Below, one piece after another: positions 15,828 through 24,287 of a stretch of DNA of 45,087 bases. Both the position numbers and the translations under genes were made by a program. The stretch's first letter is position 1. Each line of letters opens with the position of its first letter. This DNA comes from Lentzea aerocolonigenes. GTDB lineage: Bacteria > Actinomycetota > Actinomycetes > Mycobacteriales > Pseudonocardiaceae. A model generated the notes under the pieces. It had not been told where the DNA came from, ran no database searches, and worked only from the letters and a program-made list of their open reading frames with translations. Location: positions 1 to 45,087 of the forward strand of contig NZ_JYJG01000171.1 in the NCBI RefSeq assembly GCF_000955955.1, in the 5' to 3' direction.

Positions 15828-17282
15828 TCAGCCGACGGCCCCTTCCATCTGCAGTTCGATCAGGCGGTTGAGCTCGAGGGCGTACTCCATGGGGAGCTCG
15901 CGCGCGATGGGCTCGACGAACCCGCGCACGATCATCGCCATGGCCTCGTCCTCGTTCAGGCCGCGCGACATCAGGTAGAACAGCTGGTCCTCGGAGACCT
16001 TCGAGACCGTGGCCTCGTGGCCCATCGCGACGTCGTCCTCGCGGACGTCGACGTACGGGTAGGTGTCCGAGCGGCTGATGGTGTCGACCAGCAGCGCGTC
16101 GCACTTCACCGTGGACTTCGAGTGGTGCGCCCGCTTGTTGACCTGGACCAGGCCGCGGTACGACGTGCGGCCACCGCCACGCGCCACCGACTTCGACACG
16201 ATGGTCGAGGAGGTGTGCGGTGCCATGTGGACCATCTTGGCGCCGGCGTCCTGGTGCTGGCCCTCGCCCGCGAACGCGATCGAGAGGACCTCGCCCTTGG
16301 CGTGCTCGCCCATCAGGAAGACGGCCGGGTACTTCATGGTCACCTTGGAGCCGATGTTGCCGTCGACCCACTCCATGGTCGCGCCCTCTTCTGCCTTGGC
16401 GCGCTTGGTGACCAGGTTGTAGACGTTGTTCGACCAGTTCTGGATCGTCGTGTAGCGGCAGCGGCCGCCCTTCTTCACGATGATCTCGACGACCGCGGAG
16501 TGCAGCGAGTCCGACGAGTAGATCGGCGCGGTGCAGCCCTCGACGTAGTGCACGTAGGCACCCTCGTCGACGATGATCAGCGTGCGCTCGAACTGGCCCA
16601 TGTTCTCGGTGTTGATCCGGAAGTAGGCCTGCAGCGGGATGTCCACGTGCACGCCCTTGGGGACGTAGATGAACGACCCACCGGACCACGTCGCGGCGTT
16701 GAGCGCCGAGAACTTGTTGTCACCCGCCGGGATGACGGAACCGAAGTACTCCTTGAAGAGCTCCGGCTGCTCCTTCAGGGCCGTGTCGGTGTCCAGGAAG
16801 AGGACACCCTTCTCCTCCAGGTCCTCGCGGATCTGGTGGTACACGACCTCGGACTCGTACTGAGCCGCGACACCGGCGACGAGGCGCTGCTTCTCAGCCT
16901 CGGGGATGCCCAGCCGGTCGTAGGTGTTCTTGATGTCCTCCGGCAGGTCTTCCCAGCTCTGGGCCTGCTTCTCGGTGGACCGCACGAAGTACTTGATCGA
17001 GTCGAAGTCGATCCCAGAGAGGTCGGCGCCCCAGTTCGGCATCGGCTTGAGGTCGAAGAGCTTGAGCGCCTTCAACCGGTACTCGAGCATCCACTCGGGC
17101 TCGTCCTTCTTCGCCGAGATGTCGCGGACGACATCCTCGCTGAGGCCTCGGCGGGCGCTCGCGCCGGCAACGTCGGAGTCGGCCCAGCCGAACTCGTAGT
17201 TGCCGAGAGACGCAATGGTCTCTTCCTGCGTGAGCGGAGACTGCACCGTGGTGGGCGTGCGCTGCTCGGCAGCGGCAGTCAT
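15828..17282 (-). CDS. sufB: SufB scaffold subunit
   Basis: A 484-residue SufB, the Fe-S scaffold proper. Family blocks include [16 protein letters not shown], the [17 protein letters not shown] block, [20 protein letters not shown], and the C-terminal [11 protein letters not shown] cysteine region. Unlike several mycobacterial SufB proteins, no intein is inserted; the length is that of a plain SufB. The start ATG 17282 overlaps the sufR stop (ATGA), so the regulator and scaffold are translationally coupled. Confidence 0.95.
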   Translation of the reverse strand: MTAAAEQRTPTTVQSPLTQEETIASLGNYEFGWADSDVAGASARRGLSEDVVRDISAKKDEPEWMLEYRLKALKLFDLKPMPNWGADLSGIDFDSIKYFVRSTEKQAQSWEDLPEDIKNTYDRLGIPEAEKQRLVAGVAAQYESEVVYHQIREDLEEKGVLFLDTDTALKEQPELFKEYFGSVIPAGDNKFSALNAATWSGGSFIYVPKGVHVDIPLQAYFRINTENMGQFERTLIIVDEGAYVHYVEGCTAPIYSSDSLHSAVVEIIVKKGGRCRYTTIQNWSNNVYNLVTKRAKAEEGATMEWVDGNIGSKVTMKYPAVFLMGEHAKGEVLSIAFAGEGQHQDAGAKMVHMAPHTSSTIVSKSVARGGGRTSYRGLVQVNKRAHHSKSTVKCDALLVDTISRSDTYPYVDVREDDVAMGHEATVSKVSEDQLFYLMSRGLNEDEAMAMIVRGFVEPIARELPMEYALELNRLIELQMEGAVG

Positions 17283-17980
17283 GCGGGCTCCCCTCCATCA
17301 TCTGGGATCCGTTGAACGTTCGGGATGTGCGTCGTGCACACGGCGTGGCCGCTTGCGATCGTCGCGAGGCGCTGTACGTGAGAACCGAGGAGGTTGGCGA
17401 AAGCTTCCGTCTCGGTCTCGCACAGCTGGGGGAACTCAGCCGCCACGTGGGCTACCGGGCAGTGGTGCTGGCACAACTGCTCGCCCACGCCGACGTGACG
17501 TGCCGACGCAGCGTAGCCCTCCCTGGTCAACGCGGTCGCGAGGGCCTTGGCCCGGTCAGCGGGTGTGGCCTGGGCCACGATCGCTGAACGATGCCGGTCC
17601 ACGAGCGCGTCGACACGACTCTGCGCGAACGCCTTGACCGCTTCTTCCCCACCCGTCTGGGCGAGGAACCTGATCGCGGCGACCGCGAGGTCGTCGTAGG
17701 CGTGGCCGAACCGGGCGCGTCCGGCGTCAGTGAGCAGGAAGAGCTTCGCGGGACGGCCACGACCGCGTTGGGTCTGGCGCGGCTGTTCCCTGGTGAGTGC
17801 CTCGCCGTCCGCGAGCAGTGCGTCGATGTGCCGGCGCACCGCTGTCGGGCTGATGCCCAGCTCCTCGGCAACTGCTGCCGCGGTGACCGGGCCCTGCTCC
17901 AACAGGAGCCTGGCGACAGCACGCCGAGTCTTGCCGTCGTGCTGAGGCACGGCGTCAAGGTGGGTCTCGGCGTTTTTCAC
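17279..17980 (-). CDS. sufR: SufR iron-sulfur-sensing repressor of the suf operon
   Basis: A 233-residue DeoR-like winged-helix regulator (HTH about residues 18-65) with a C-terminal cluster-binding region. Cysteines C170, C174 and C187 (CQHHC...QLCE) match the three cluster ligands known for actinobacterial SufR, and C215 is a possible fourth. In mycobacteria and cyanobacteria the cluster-loaded form represses its own operon. The start is GTG, and a CAAC-N6-GTTG dyad matching the known SufR site lies right over the start, consistent with autorepression. First gene of the operon; a low-GC spacer separates it from a large palindrome. Confidence 0.93.
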   Translation of the reverse strand: MKNAETHLDAVPQHDGKTRRAVARLLLEQGPVTAAAVAEELGISPTAVRRHIDALLADGEALTREQPRQTQRGRGRPAKLFLLTDAGRARFGHAYDDLAVAAIRFLAQTGGEEAVKAFAQSRVDALVDRHRSAIVAQATPADRAKALATALTREGYAASARHVGVGEQLCQHHCPVAHVAAEFPQLCETETEAFANLLGSHVQRLATIASGHAVCTTHIPNVQRIPDDGGEPA

Positions 17981-17993
17981 AACACCAGTGTTG
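17980..17993. promoter_or_regulatory. Predicted SufR operator
   Basis: CAACACCAGTGTTG is an exact CAAC-N6-GTTG dyad, with 6-bp arms CAACAC and GTGTTG. This is the form reported for cyanobacterial SufR. It abuts the GTG start of sufR, where a bound repressor would block transcription of the operon or early elongation. No convincing -10 was found, so the transcription start is unknown. Confidence 0.75.
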
Positions 17994-18059
17994 CGTATTT
18001 CGCCGGAGGTCGCAAAGATCGTGGCTACAGGGTGACCTGACTCACGGCTGAACGTGCCT

Positions 18060-18222
18060 AGTGCGGTGGTCGGGGCCCCTTGCCCCGGCTTTCGACGGTC
18101 AGACGGGTGGATCGTGGTGTCGGCCCCGCGTCCCCATATCGGGCATACGGGCGCGGGGCCGACGCCGCGAGGTGCCCTGCTGAGCGCCGAAAGACGCGGT
18201 GAGGGGCCCCGACCACCGCACT
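18060..18222. repeat. 163-bp imperfect palindrome between sufR and mptB
   Basis: Perfect 21-bp terminal inverted repeats (AGTGCGGTGGTCGGGGCCCC plus T, 18060-18080 and 18202-18222) enclose inner arms that align without gaps at roughly 70% identity up to a centre near 18141. Conserved inner blocks include CTTTCG and GTCGGCCCCGCG. Several mismatches would be G-U pairs in RNA. It has no coding capacity of note and no flanking direct repeat was found. It may be a MITE-like or REP-like element, a strong bidirectional terminator, or a barrier between divergent operons. No other copy was noticed in the window. Confidence 0.85.
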
Positions 18223-18225
18223 CGA

Positions 18226-18231
18226 TAGTCT
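18226..18231 (+). promoter_or_regulatory. Leaderless-type -10 element of mptB
   Basis: TAGTCT fits TANNNT and ends 6 bases before the ATG at 18238, the spacing expected for a leaderless transcript starting at the A of the ATG. The -35 region would fall within the right arm of the 163-bp palindrome and has no clear TTGACA match. Confidence 0.5.
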
Positions 18232-18237
18232 GCCCGC

Positions 18238-19770
18238 ATGCCCACTTCCGGCGGAGCCGTGACTCCGGAGAGCGACCTCTTGAACGGTCGAGAGCGTCGT
18301 CAGCTGGACATCGTCCGTCGCTGGGGCACGATCGGTGCGCTGCTGCTGACGGTCGGGTCGCTCGGTGGCGGCGCCGCCCCGATCTACTCGCCGCTGTACG
18401 GCGTACCTGTTCTCGGGCTCTTCTCGCGGATGCCCTCGGTCGCGATGGGGGTCGTCTGGACCGGCATCTTCATGATCGTCTCGGCCTGGCTGGCACTGGG
18501 CCGCTTCGTGCGCCCCGGCCGCCCGCGCCTGGTCTCGCGCAGCCAGATGGACCGCACGCTGCTGATGTGGACCGTGCCGCTGGTGTTCTGCGTGCCGATG
18601 TTCTCGCGCGACGTCTACTCGTACCTGGCGCAGAGCGAGATCGCCGCGCGCGGTCTCGACCCGTACGTGCTGGGCCCGGCCAACGCTCTCGGTGTCGACC
18701 ACGTGCTGACCCGCGGTGTGCCGAACATCTGGCGTGAGACGCCGGCGCCGTACGGGCCGTTGTTCCTCGCGTTCGGCCGCCTGACCGCGATGCTGACCGG
18801 TGACCACGTCGTGTCCGGCGTGTTCGTGCACCGGCTGCTGGTGTTGTGCGGCTTGGCGATGATCGTGTGGGCCCTGCCGCGGCTGGCCGCCCGGTTCGGC
18901 GTGCCCCCGGTCGGCGCGTTGTGGCTGGGCGCGCTGAACCCGTTGGTGCTCTTCCACCTCGTCATCGGCGTTCACAACGACGGACTCGCGCTAGGCCTGA
19001 TGCTCGTGGGCCTCGAACTCGCGATGCGCGGCCTCGAACCGTTGAAATGGACGTGGATCACCGGCGGCGCGGCGATCATCGTCTGCGGAGCCATGGTCAA
19101 GATCCCCGCCATGGCCGCGCTCGGCTTCCTGGGCGTGATGGTGGCCCGCAAGCTGGGCGGCAAGTTCAAGCACCTGGCCCTGGTGGCCGGAGTCATGACC
19201 GCCGTCGCCGCCGTCGGTGTGGTGGCGATCTGCCTGGGCACCGGTTTCGGCTTCGGCTGGATCACCACGCTGGACGTCGCCTCGACCGTCAAGTCCTGGA
19301 TGTCGCCGCCGACCACTCTCGGCATCGTCGGCGCGGGCATCGGCATCACGCTGGGCCTGGGCAACCACACCGACGCGATGGTCGCCGTGGCCCGCATCCT
19401 GGGTCAGGGCATCTCCGTGGTGATCACGATCGGGCTGCTCTGGCAGAGCTTCAAGGGCCGGATCAAGGCCATGAACGGCCTGGGCGCCTCCCTGGGCGCG
19501 ATCCTGGTGCTCGGCCCGGTCCTGCAGCCCTGGTACGTCCTCTGGGCGGCCCTCCCGCTGGCCGTCGCGGTCGTGGGCCCGAAGTTCCGCGCCTTCGCCA
19601 TGGTGACCTCGGCGGTCATCGCGGTGGTCCTCCCGCCCACCGGCTCGGCGTTCGACGGTCGCGCCTACACGATCCCGCAAGCCGTGGCGGGCGCCGTGAT
19701 CACCTTCGCGGTCTGCGTCCTGATCGCCCGCAAACGCGTCGGCCCGTTCCTCAAGTCCGACCCGGCGTGA
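18238..19770 (+). CDS. mptB: Polyprenol-phosphate-mannose-dependent alpha-(1,6)-mannosyltransferase, MptB-like
   Basis: A 510-residue GT-C fold membrane mannosyltransferase with about 12-13 membrane segments. The acidic first-loop motif MFSRDVYSYLAQSEI and the LDPYVLGPA and ETPAPYGPLFL blocks are characteristic of MptA/MptB, which extend the alpha-1,6-mannan core of lipomannan using decaprenyl-phosphomannose. HNDGLALGLMLVGLEL is also conserved. It is divergent from sufR, matching Rv1459c next to Rv1460 in mycobacteria. The stop overlaps the GTG of the kinase-like gene. Outside mycolic-acid bacteria the exact product glycan may differ. Confidence 0.88.
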   Translation: MPTSGGAVTPESDLLNGRERRQLDIVRRWGTIGALLLTVGSLGGGAAPIYSPLYGVPVLGLFSRMPSVAMGVVWTGIFMIVSAWLALGRFVRPGRPRLVSRSQMDRTLLMWTVPLVFCVPMFSRDVYSYLAQSEIAARGLDPYVLGPANALGVDHVLTRGVPNIWRETPAPYGPLFLAFGRLTAMLTGDHVVSGVFVHRLLVLCGLAMIVWALPRLAARFGVPPVGALWLGALNPLVLFHLVIGVHNDGLALGLMLVGLELAMRGLEPLKWTWITGGAAIIVCGAMVKIPAMAALGFLGVMVARKLGGKFKHLALVAGVMTAVAAVGVVAICLGTGFGFGWITTLDVASTVKSWMSPPTTLGIVGAGIGITLGLGNHTDAMVAVARILGQGISVVITIGLLWQSFKGRIKAMNGLGASLGAILVLGPVLQPWYVLWAALPLAVAVVGPKFRAFAMVTSAVIAVVLPPTGSAFDGRAYTIPQAVAGAVITFAVCVLIARKRVGPFLKSDPA

Positions 19771-20591
19771 GGGACTGGCTCGCCCAGCAGTCCGACGCCG
19801 AACTGATCTCCCTGCTGGAGCGCGGAAGAGCGCTCGGCTCGGGCGCGGGTGGCGGCCCGGTTCTGCTCGACGTCGACGGCACGCCGGTGTTCGCCAAGCG
19901 CGTTCCGCTGACGGATCGGGAGCTCACGCGGCCGTTCTCGACCGCGAACCTCTTCGGGCTGCCGGTGATCTGCCAGTTCGGCATCGGGTCGCCGGGTTTC
20001 GGCGCGTGGCGCGAACTGGCCGCGAACCAGCTCGTGTCCGGAACCCTCGGTTTTCCCGCGCTGCACCACTTCCGCGTGCTGCCGGGCCGTCCGCCGGTCG
20101 CCCCGCTGTACGCCGACATCGACAAGGCCTCCGCGCGACTCGGTGGCTCGCGGGAAATCCGCGCGCGTTTCACCGAGCTGGCCGCTGCCACGCACAGCCT
20201 CGTGCTCTTCTTCGACCACATCCCGTTCGCGATCCGCGAGTGGCTCACCGTCGAGCGCGTTCCCGAGCTGGAACGGCAGCTCACCGAGCTCGTGGCCGTG
20301 CTGCGGGCACGGGATCTGCTGCACCTGGACATCCACTTGGGCAACATCCGCTCAGACGGCTCTCGCGTCTACCTCGCCGATTTCGGGCTGGCCACCTCGC
20401 CGCGGTTCGACCTGGATCCCGTGGAGCGCGAGTTCGCGCGCGTGCACGCCGGCCACGACGCGGAGCTGGTCGCGGTGCACTTGTTCAACTACCTGAAGGA
20501 AGCGGGCGTGACCGAATCCGAGCTGCTGACCCGGCTGGAACCGACCGCGACTCGCCTGAACGCGTTCTACGCCCGGCTGATGGGCCAGTAA
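19767..20591 (+). CDS. Protein-kinase-fold / APH-like phosphotransferase
   Basis: A 274-residue protein with kinase-fold motifs: a likely ATP lysine K44 (VFAKRV), catalytic loop HLDIHLGNI (D188, N193) and DFG-like DFGLA (205-207). Such HxD-xxxN plus DFG proteins include eukaryote-like kinases and aminoglycoside/homoserine-type phosphotransferases. The glycine-rich loop is poorly defined. The GTG start overlaps the mptB stop (GTGA), so the two are co-translated, which suggests a link to envelope glycan synthesis. The substrate is unknown; the much longer upstream open frame is a shadow of mptB. Confidence 0.78.
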   Translation: MRDWLAQQSDAELISLLERGRALGSGAGGGPVLLDVDGTPVFAKRVPLTDRELTRPFSTANLFGLPVICQFGIGSPGFGAWRELAANQLVSGTLGFPALHHFRVLPGRPPVAPLYADIDKASARLGGSREIRARFTELAAATHSLVLFFDHIPFAIREWLTVERVPELERQLTELVAVLRARDLLHLDIHLGNIRSDGSRVYLADFGLATSPRFDLDPVEREFARVHAGHDAELVAVHLFNYLKEAGVTESELLTRLEPTATRLNAFYARLMGQ

Positions 20592-20656
20592 CCACACCCG
20601 TTCGGCGGGCGACTCCTTGGTCAGGGGAAGATCGAAGCCGGAGGGGGTGATGCGGC

Positions 20657-23600
20657 ATGACCGAGCAGCAACCCATGTCGCGCGAGGAGGTCCGCTTCGC
20701 CGTCGTGCTGAACGGCGGCGTCAGCCTGGCCGTCTGGATGGGCGGCGTAGTCCTGGAACTGGACCGTCTGACCAGGCCGAATTCCACCTACCAGCCGCTG
20801 CTGGACCTGGTCGGCTGCACCGCGAGAGCGGACGTCATCGCCGGCACGTCGGCGGGCGGCATCAACGGGGCTGCACTGGCGTTGTCCCAGGTCAACAAGC
20901 AGGCGGACCTGAGCAGGCTCCGCGACCTGTGGGCTGAACAGGGCCGGATGGAACAGCTCCTCAGGACCCCGTTCCGGGGCGAACCGGCGTCGTTGCTCAA
21001 GGGCGACGAGTTCTTCCTGCCCCGCCTCCAAGAGGCCCTCGCACGCCTGACCACCGACTTCACCCCGACCGAGCCGGACCAGCGCCCGATCGACCTCAGA
21101 ATCACCACCACGCTGCTGGGCGGCGTACCGGAGATCACCTACGACGACCTGGGCCAGCCGCTGACCCAGTCGGTCCACCAGGGCAGCTTCAGCTTCCGCC
21201 GCGACCCCTACAACTGGGTCAGCGAGCAGACCAGGGACGACTTCACCGCGGACACCCTCAACGACCGCGTCCTGCAGCTGGCCCTGGCCGCGAGGAGCAG
21301 CGCCAGCTTCCCGTTCGCCTTCGAGCCGAGCTTCATCCCGGTGGGCGGCCAGGCCTCCCCGGACCGCCCGGACATGGCCGACGTCGCCAACTGGTCCAAC
21401 GGCGGCGATCGCAGCAGGTTCGCGGTCGACGGCGGCGTCCTGGTCAACACCCCCACGCGGGAAGCCCTGGAAGCCATCGACCGCATGCCGGCCGACGGCC
21501 CGGTCCGCCGCGTCATGCTCCTGGTCTTCCCGCACGCCGAACCTCTCGGCTCGGAACCGGTCGCGGATACCCTGGCCAAAGGCCCCACCACGGTCAGCTC
21601 GGGCGCCAAACTCCTGAGCGCCATGTCCAGCCAGGCGAACCGCACCTACGTCGAGAAGATCGAAGAGCACAACCGCCGGGCGGCCAGCAGCAGGGGTGGC
21701 CGCATGGCCCTCCTGGAACGCCTGCACACCAACGACAACAACGTGGTGGACGAGGTCTACTCGTTGGCGGACAAGCTCTTCGGCCACTACGAGGACGTCG
21801 AGATCAGGCTGGCCGCGCGCCAGATCACCACCCAGCAGTTCGAGCTCCCCAAGGGAAACCCGGCCAACTGGTCGTTCGAACGCGCGCGCAGGGCGGCGGA
21901 GTCCGCCCAGCGCGACTGGAAGAAGAGGCACGGCGTGCTGCCGTACGTGCCGGGTGTGAAGCTCCCCAGCCCCGTCTGCCGCGAAGGTGTCGGCTGGGAG
22001 TGGGGCATCACGATGGCCGAACGTCTTGGGGCGTCGGCACTCGACCTGCTCAAGCGCCTCGTGTGGGTCGCGCCGGACGGCAAGGCCGACCAGATCGCCA
22101 CGTCCCGGCGCGAGCTCCACCAGGTCCGCGCGGAGCTGCGCAGGCTGCGGGGTGAGCCAGGAGTACTGGACCGGCCGGCTCGCCAGCTACCACGAGAACA
22201 TGATCGACGGGCACCTCGGCCTGGAGGTGAAGGCGCAGATCGCGGAGATCGGCCGGATCGTCGGCGAGGCCCAGGAAGTGATCACGAGCCTCGACGAGCA
22301 CCGGCTCAGGCTGGGCGGACTCGGTTGCTGGCACGCGCTGCTCGACCAGCAGCCGACCGAGCAGGAAGCCGGGCTGTCGGACGCGCAACGCTGCCTGAGC
22401 AGGCTGCTCGCGCTGGAGATCGCCGGCACCTGCCTGTCCGACGACGCCTCCACGGGCCTGGACACGCCGGTCGAACTGGTCCAGGTCTCGCTGCAGACCC
22501 GCAACGCCTTCGCCCAGCAGTCGATCACCGCCGACGACAAGGCCGGCGGCGCGTCGCTCAGCAGGTTCTCCGGGTTCCTCAAGCGGTCCTGGCGGGTCAA
22601 CGACTGGATCTGGGGCCGCCTCGACGGCGCCACGATGCTCTGCCGCGTGCTGTTCGACCCACGCCGCCTGCGCAGGATGGACCTCCTCGGCCGCCCGGAG
22701 AACGACCCGCGCACGCCGGAACAACGCGCAGAAGCGGTCGTCGACAGCGTCATCGAGCACATGTTCGGCCCAGAGCTGCCCATCCAGGTCGCGAACTGCG
22801 CCGTGGAGGCCAAGAAGGAGCTGCAGGGCATCTACGAGGCGGAGCACGAGCTGTCCCCGTCGTCGATGAAGCTCGCCGAACTGGCCGCGTGGGGCCTGCA
22901 CTGGCGGATCATCTGCGAGGAGCTGCCTCGGCTGAGGGCCGCGATCATCGCGGACAGGGGCGACGGGGCGGACAAGCGCTCACGAGGTGAGCTCTTCCTG
23001 GAGGAACACGCGGATCTGTTGCGGCGCTTGGAGTTCCCGCAGGAACACACGGTCACGATGGGCATGGCCGCGCTCAACGCCTTCGACCGCGCGGGGATCG
23101 GCCGCGAGCCGCTCACGCAGGAAGCCGCGTCGGACCAGATGATCCGCACCGCCGCGACGGCAGCAGCTGTCGCGGTGACGGTGGCCGACTCCGAACGCGC
23201 GGGGTTCGCCGCGGTCCGCCCGGTCACCCGCGCGGTGCGAGGCGCCGCGCTGCTCCCCTACTGGACGATCACCGGCCTCACGCGCGGCGGAAACCTGGCC
23301 CAGTTCCTGGGTTTGCTGGGCCTCGCGGTCGGTGGCGCGCTGGTCGTGATGGCGTTGTTCGGCATGCTCCCGACCTGGGCGGCGGGTCCGGGCGCGGCGA
23401 TCGGCGCGGCCTGTCTGCTGGCCGCTTTCGGTTACGCGGCACTGAGAAGCGGCACGATGCTGCACGGACTTGTGCTGCTCTCGCCGGTGATCCCGTTGAC
23501 AGCCATAGCGGTCGACCGGCTGCCGGACGACCGCTCGCAGATCACCACGGGCACGGTGACGGTCGCGGGAGTGGCGCTGGTCGTCACGGCGCTGCTGGTC

Positions 23601-24287
23601 CTGGGCTCGCTACCGGCCCCGATCCGCACCCCGCTCGCGGTGCTGGCCGACTTCAGGCCGTTGCAGATCATCAAGCGCCGCTGGAAGCAGGCGGCGACAG
23701 TGCTGGTGGCACTCGGGCTGGTGTGGGCGATCTGGCAGTTCGAGCTGCACACCAAGCCGTGGCTGGTGATCCCCACCTCTGTCCTCTGTGGAGTGTTCGG
23801 CATCTACATGGCGTTGAGCGGCGGCAAGTCGCTGCAGCGCTGGCGCCGGGTCGAAGGCGAGTGGGGCACCGAACGCGCGGAACCACCGGCAGCGGCCACT
23901 GCGGGATGGGCCGCGGTCTACGGCGTCGGTTACCTCGCGGTCGCCGACGTGCTGCTGCTCATCCGGCCGAGCGGATGGGGCTGGCAGGCGGTGATCGGCA
24001 CGGCGCTGGCGTTCGGGCTGACGCTGCTGCTGATCACGTCCTGGTACGTGCCCCGGGTGGAACGGCGCAGGATCCGCCGCCAGCTCGTCAGCGAGGCGAT
24101 TCCGGCGGTCTACCCGGACGGGTGCGATGTCGCGGAGATGCTGCGCGAACGGCTGGAAGGCCACGCGTCGCTCTACCGGTTCCTCATCGCGGGAAAGGGC
24201 GAGCACCCCTCGGAGCTCACCCTCTCCCAGACCGGACTCGTTGTCGCGCAACGGATCGAGCAGAAGCTCAGGCCGCCAGTGCGATGA
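20657..24287 (+). pseudogene. Patatin-like phospholipase with DUF3376-type C-terminus, split by a frameshift
   Basis: The first frame (from ATG 20657, GGAGGG upstream) encodes a patatin domain with the Ser-Asp dyad intact: G63-T-S65-A-G67 and D258-G-G. It continues through QVRAELRRLRG at codon 498-499. The family sequence then resumes in the +1 frame at VSQEYWTGRLASYHE (22152) and runs to 24287, with several hydrophobic segments in its last third. The join lies in a GGGG run (22149-22152); one G fewer would give a single protein of about 1209 residues, the usual size of actinomycete members. Patatin proteins hydrolyse lipid acyl esters. Either a base-call error or a true inactivation; the first frame past 22152 is noise. 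Confidence 0.8.

Noticed and set aside
18060..18222. The palindrome as an insertion sequence end or complete IS
   Set aside because: No transposase frame lies between the arms and no target-site duplication was seen.
18846..19766. Upstream extension of the kinase-like gene through mptB
   Set aside because: This stretch is a frame-shifted shadow of mptB; the kinase-like protein starts at the GTG overlapping the mptB stop.
22152..22990. Continuation of the first patatin frame beyond the GGGG run
   Set aside because: The translation turns into Arg/Pro-rich noise exactly where family-like sequence resumes in the +1 frame.
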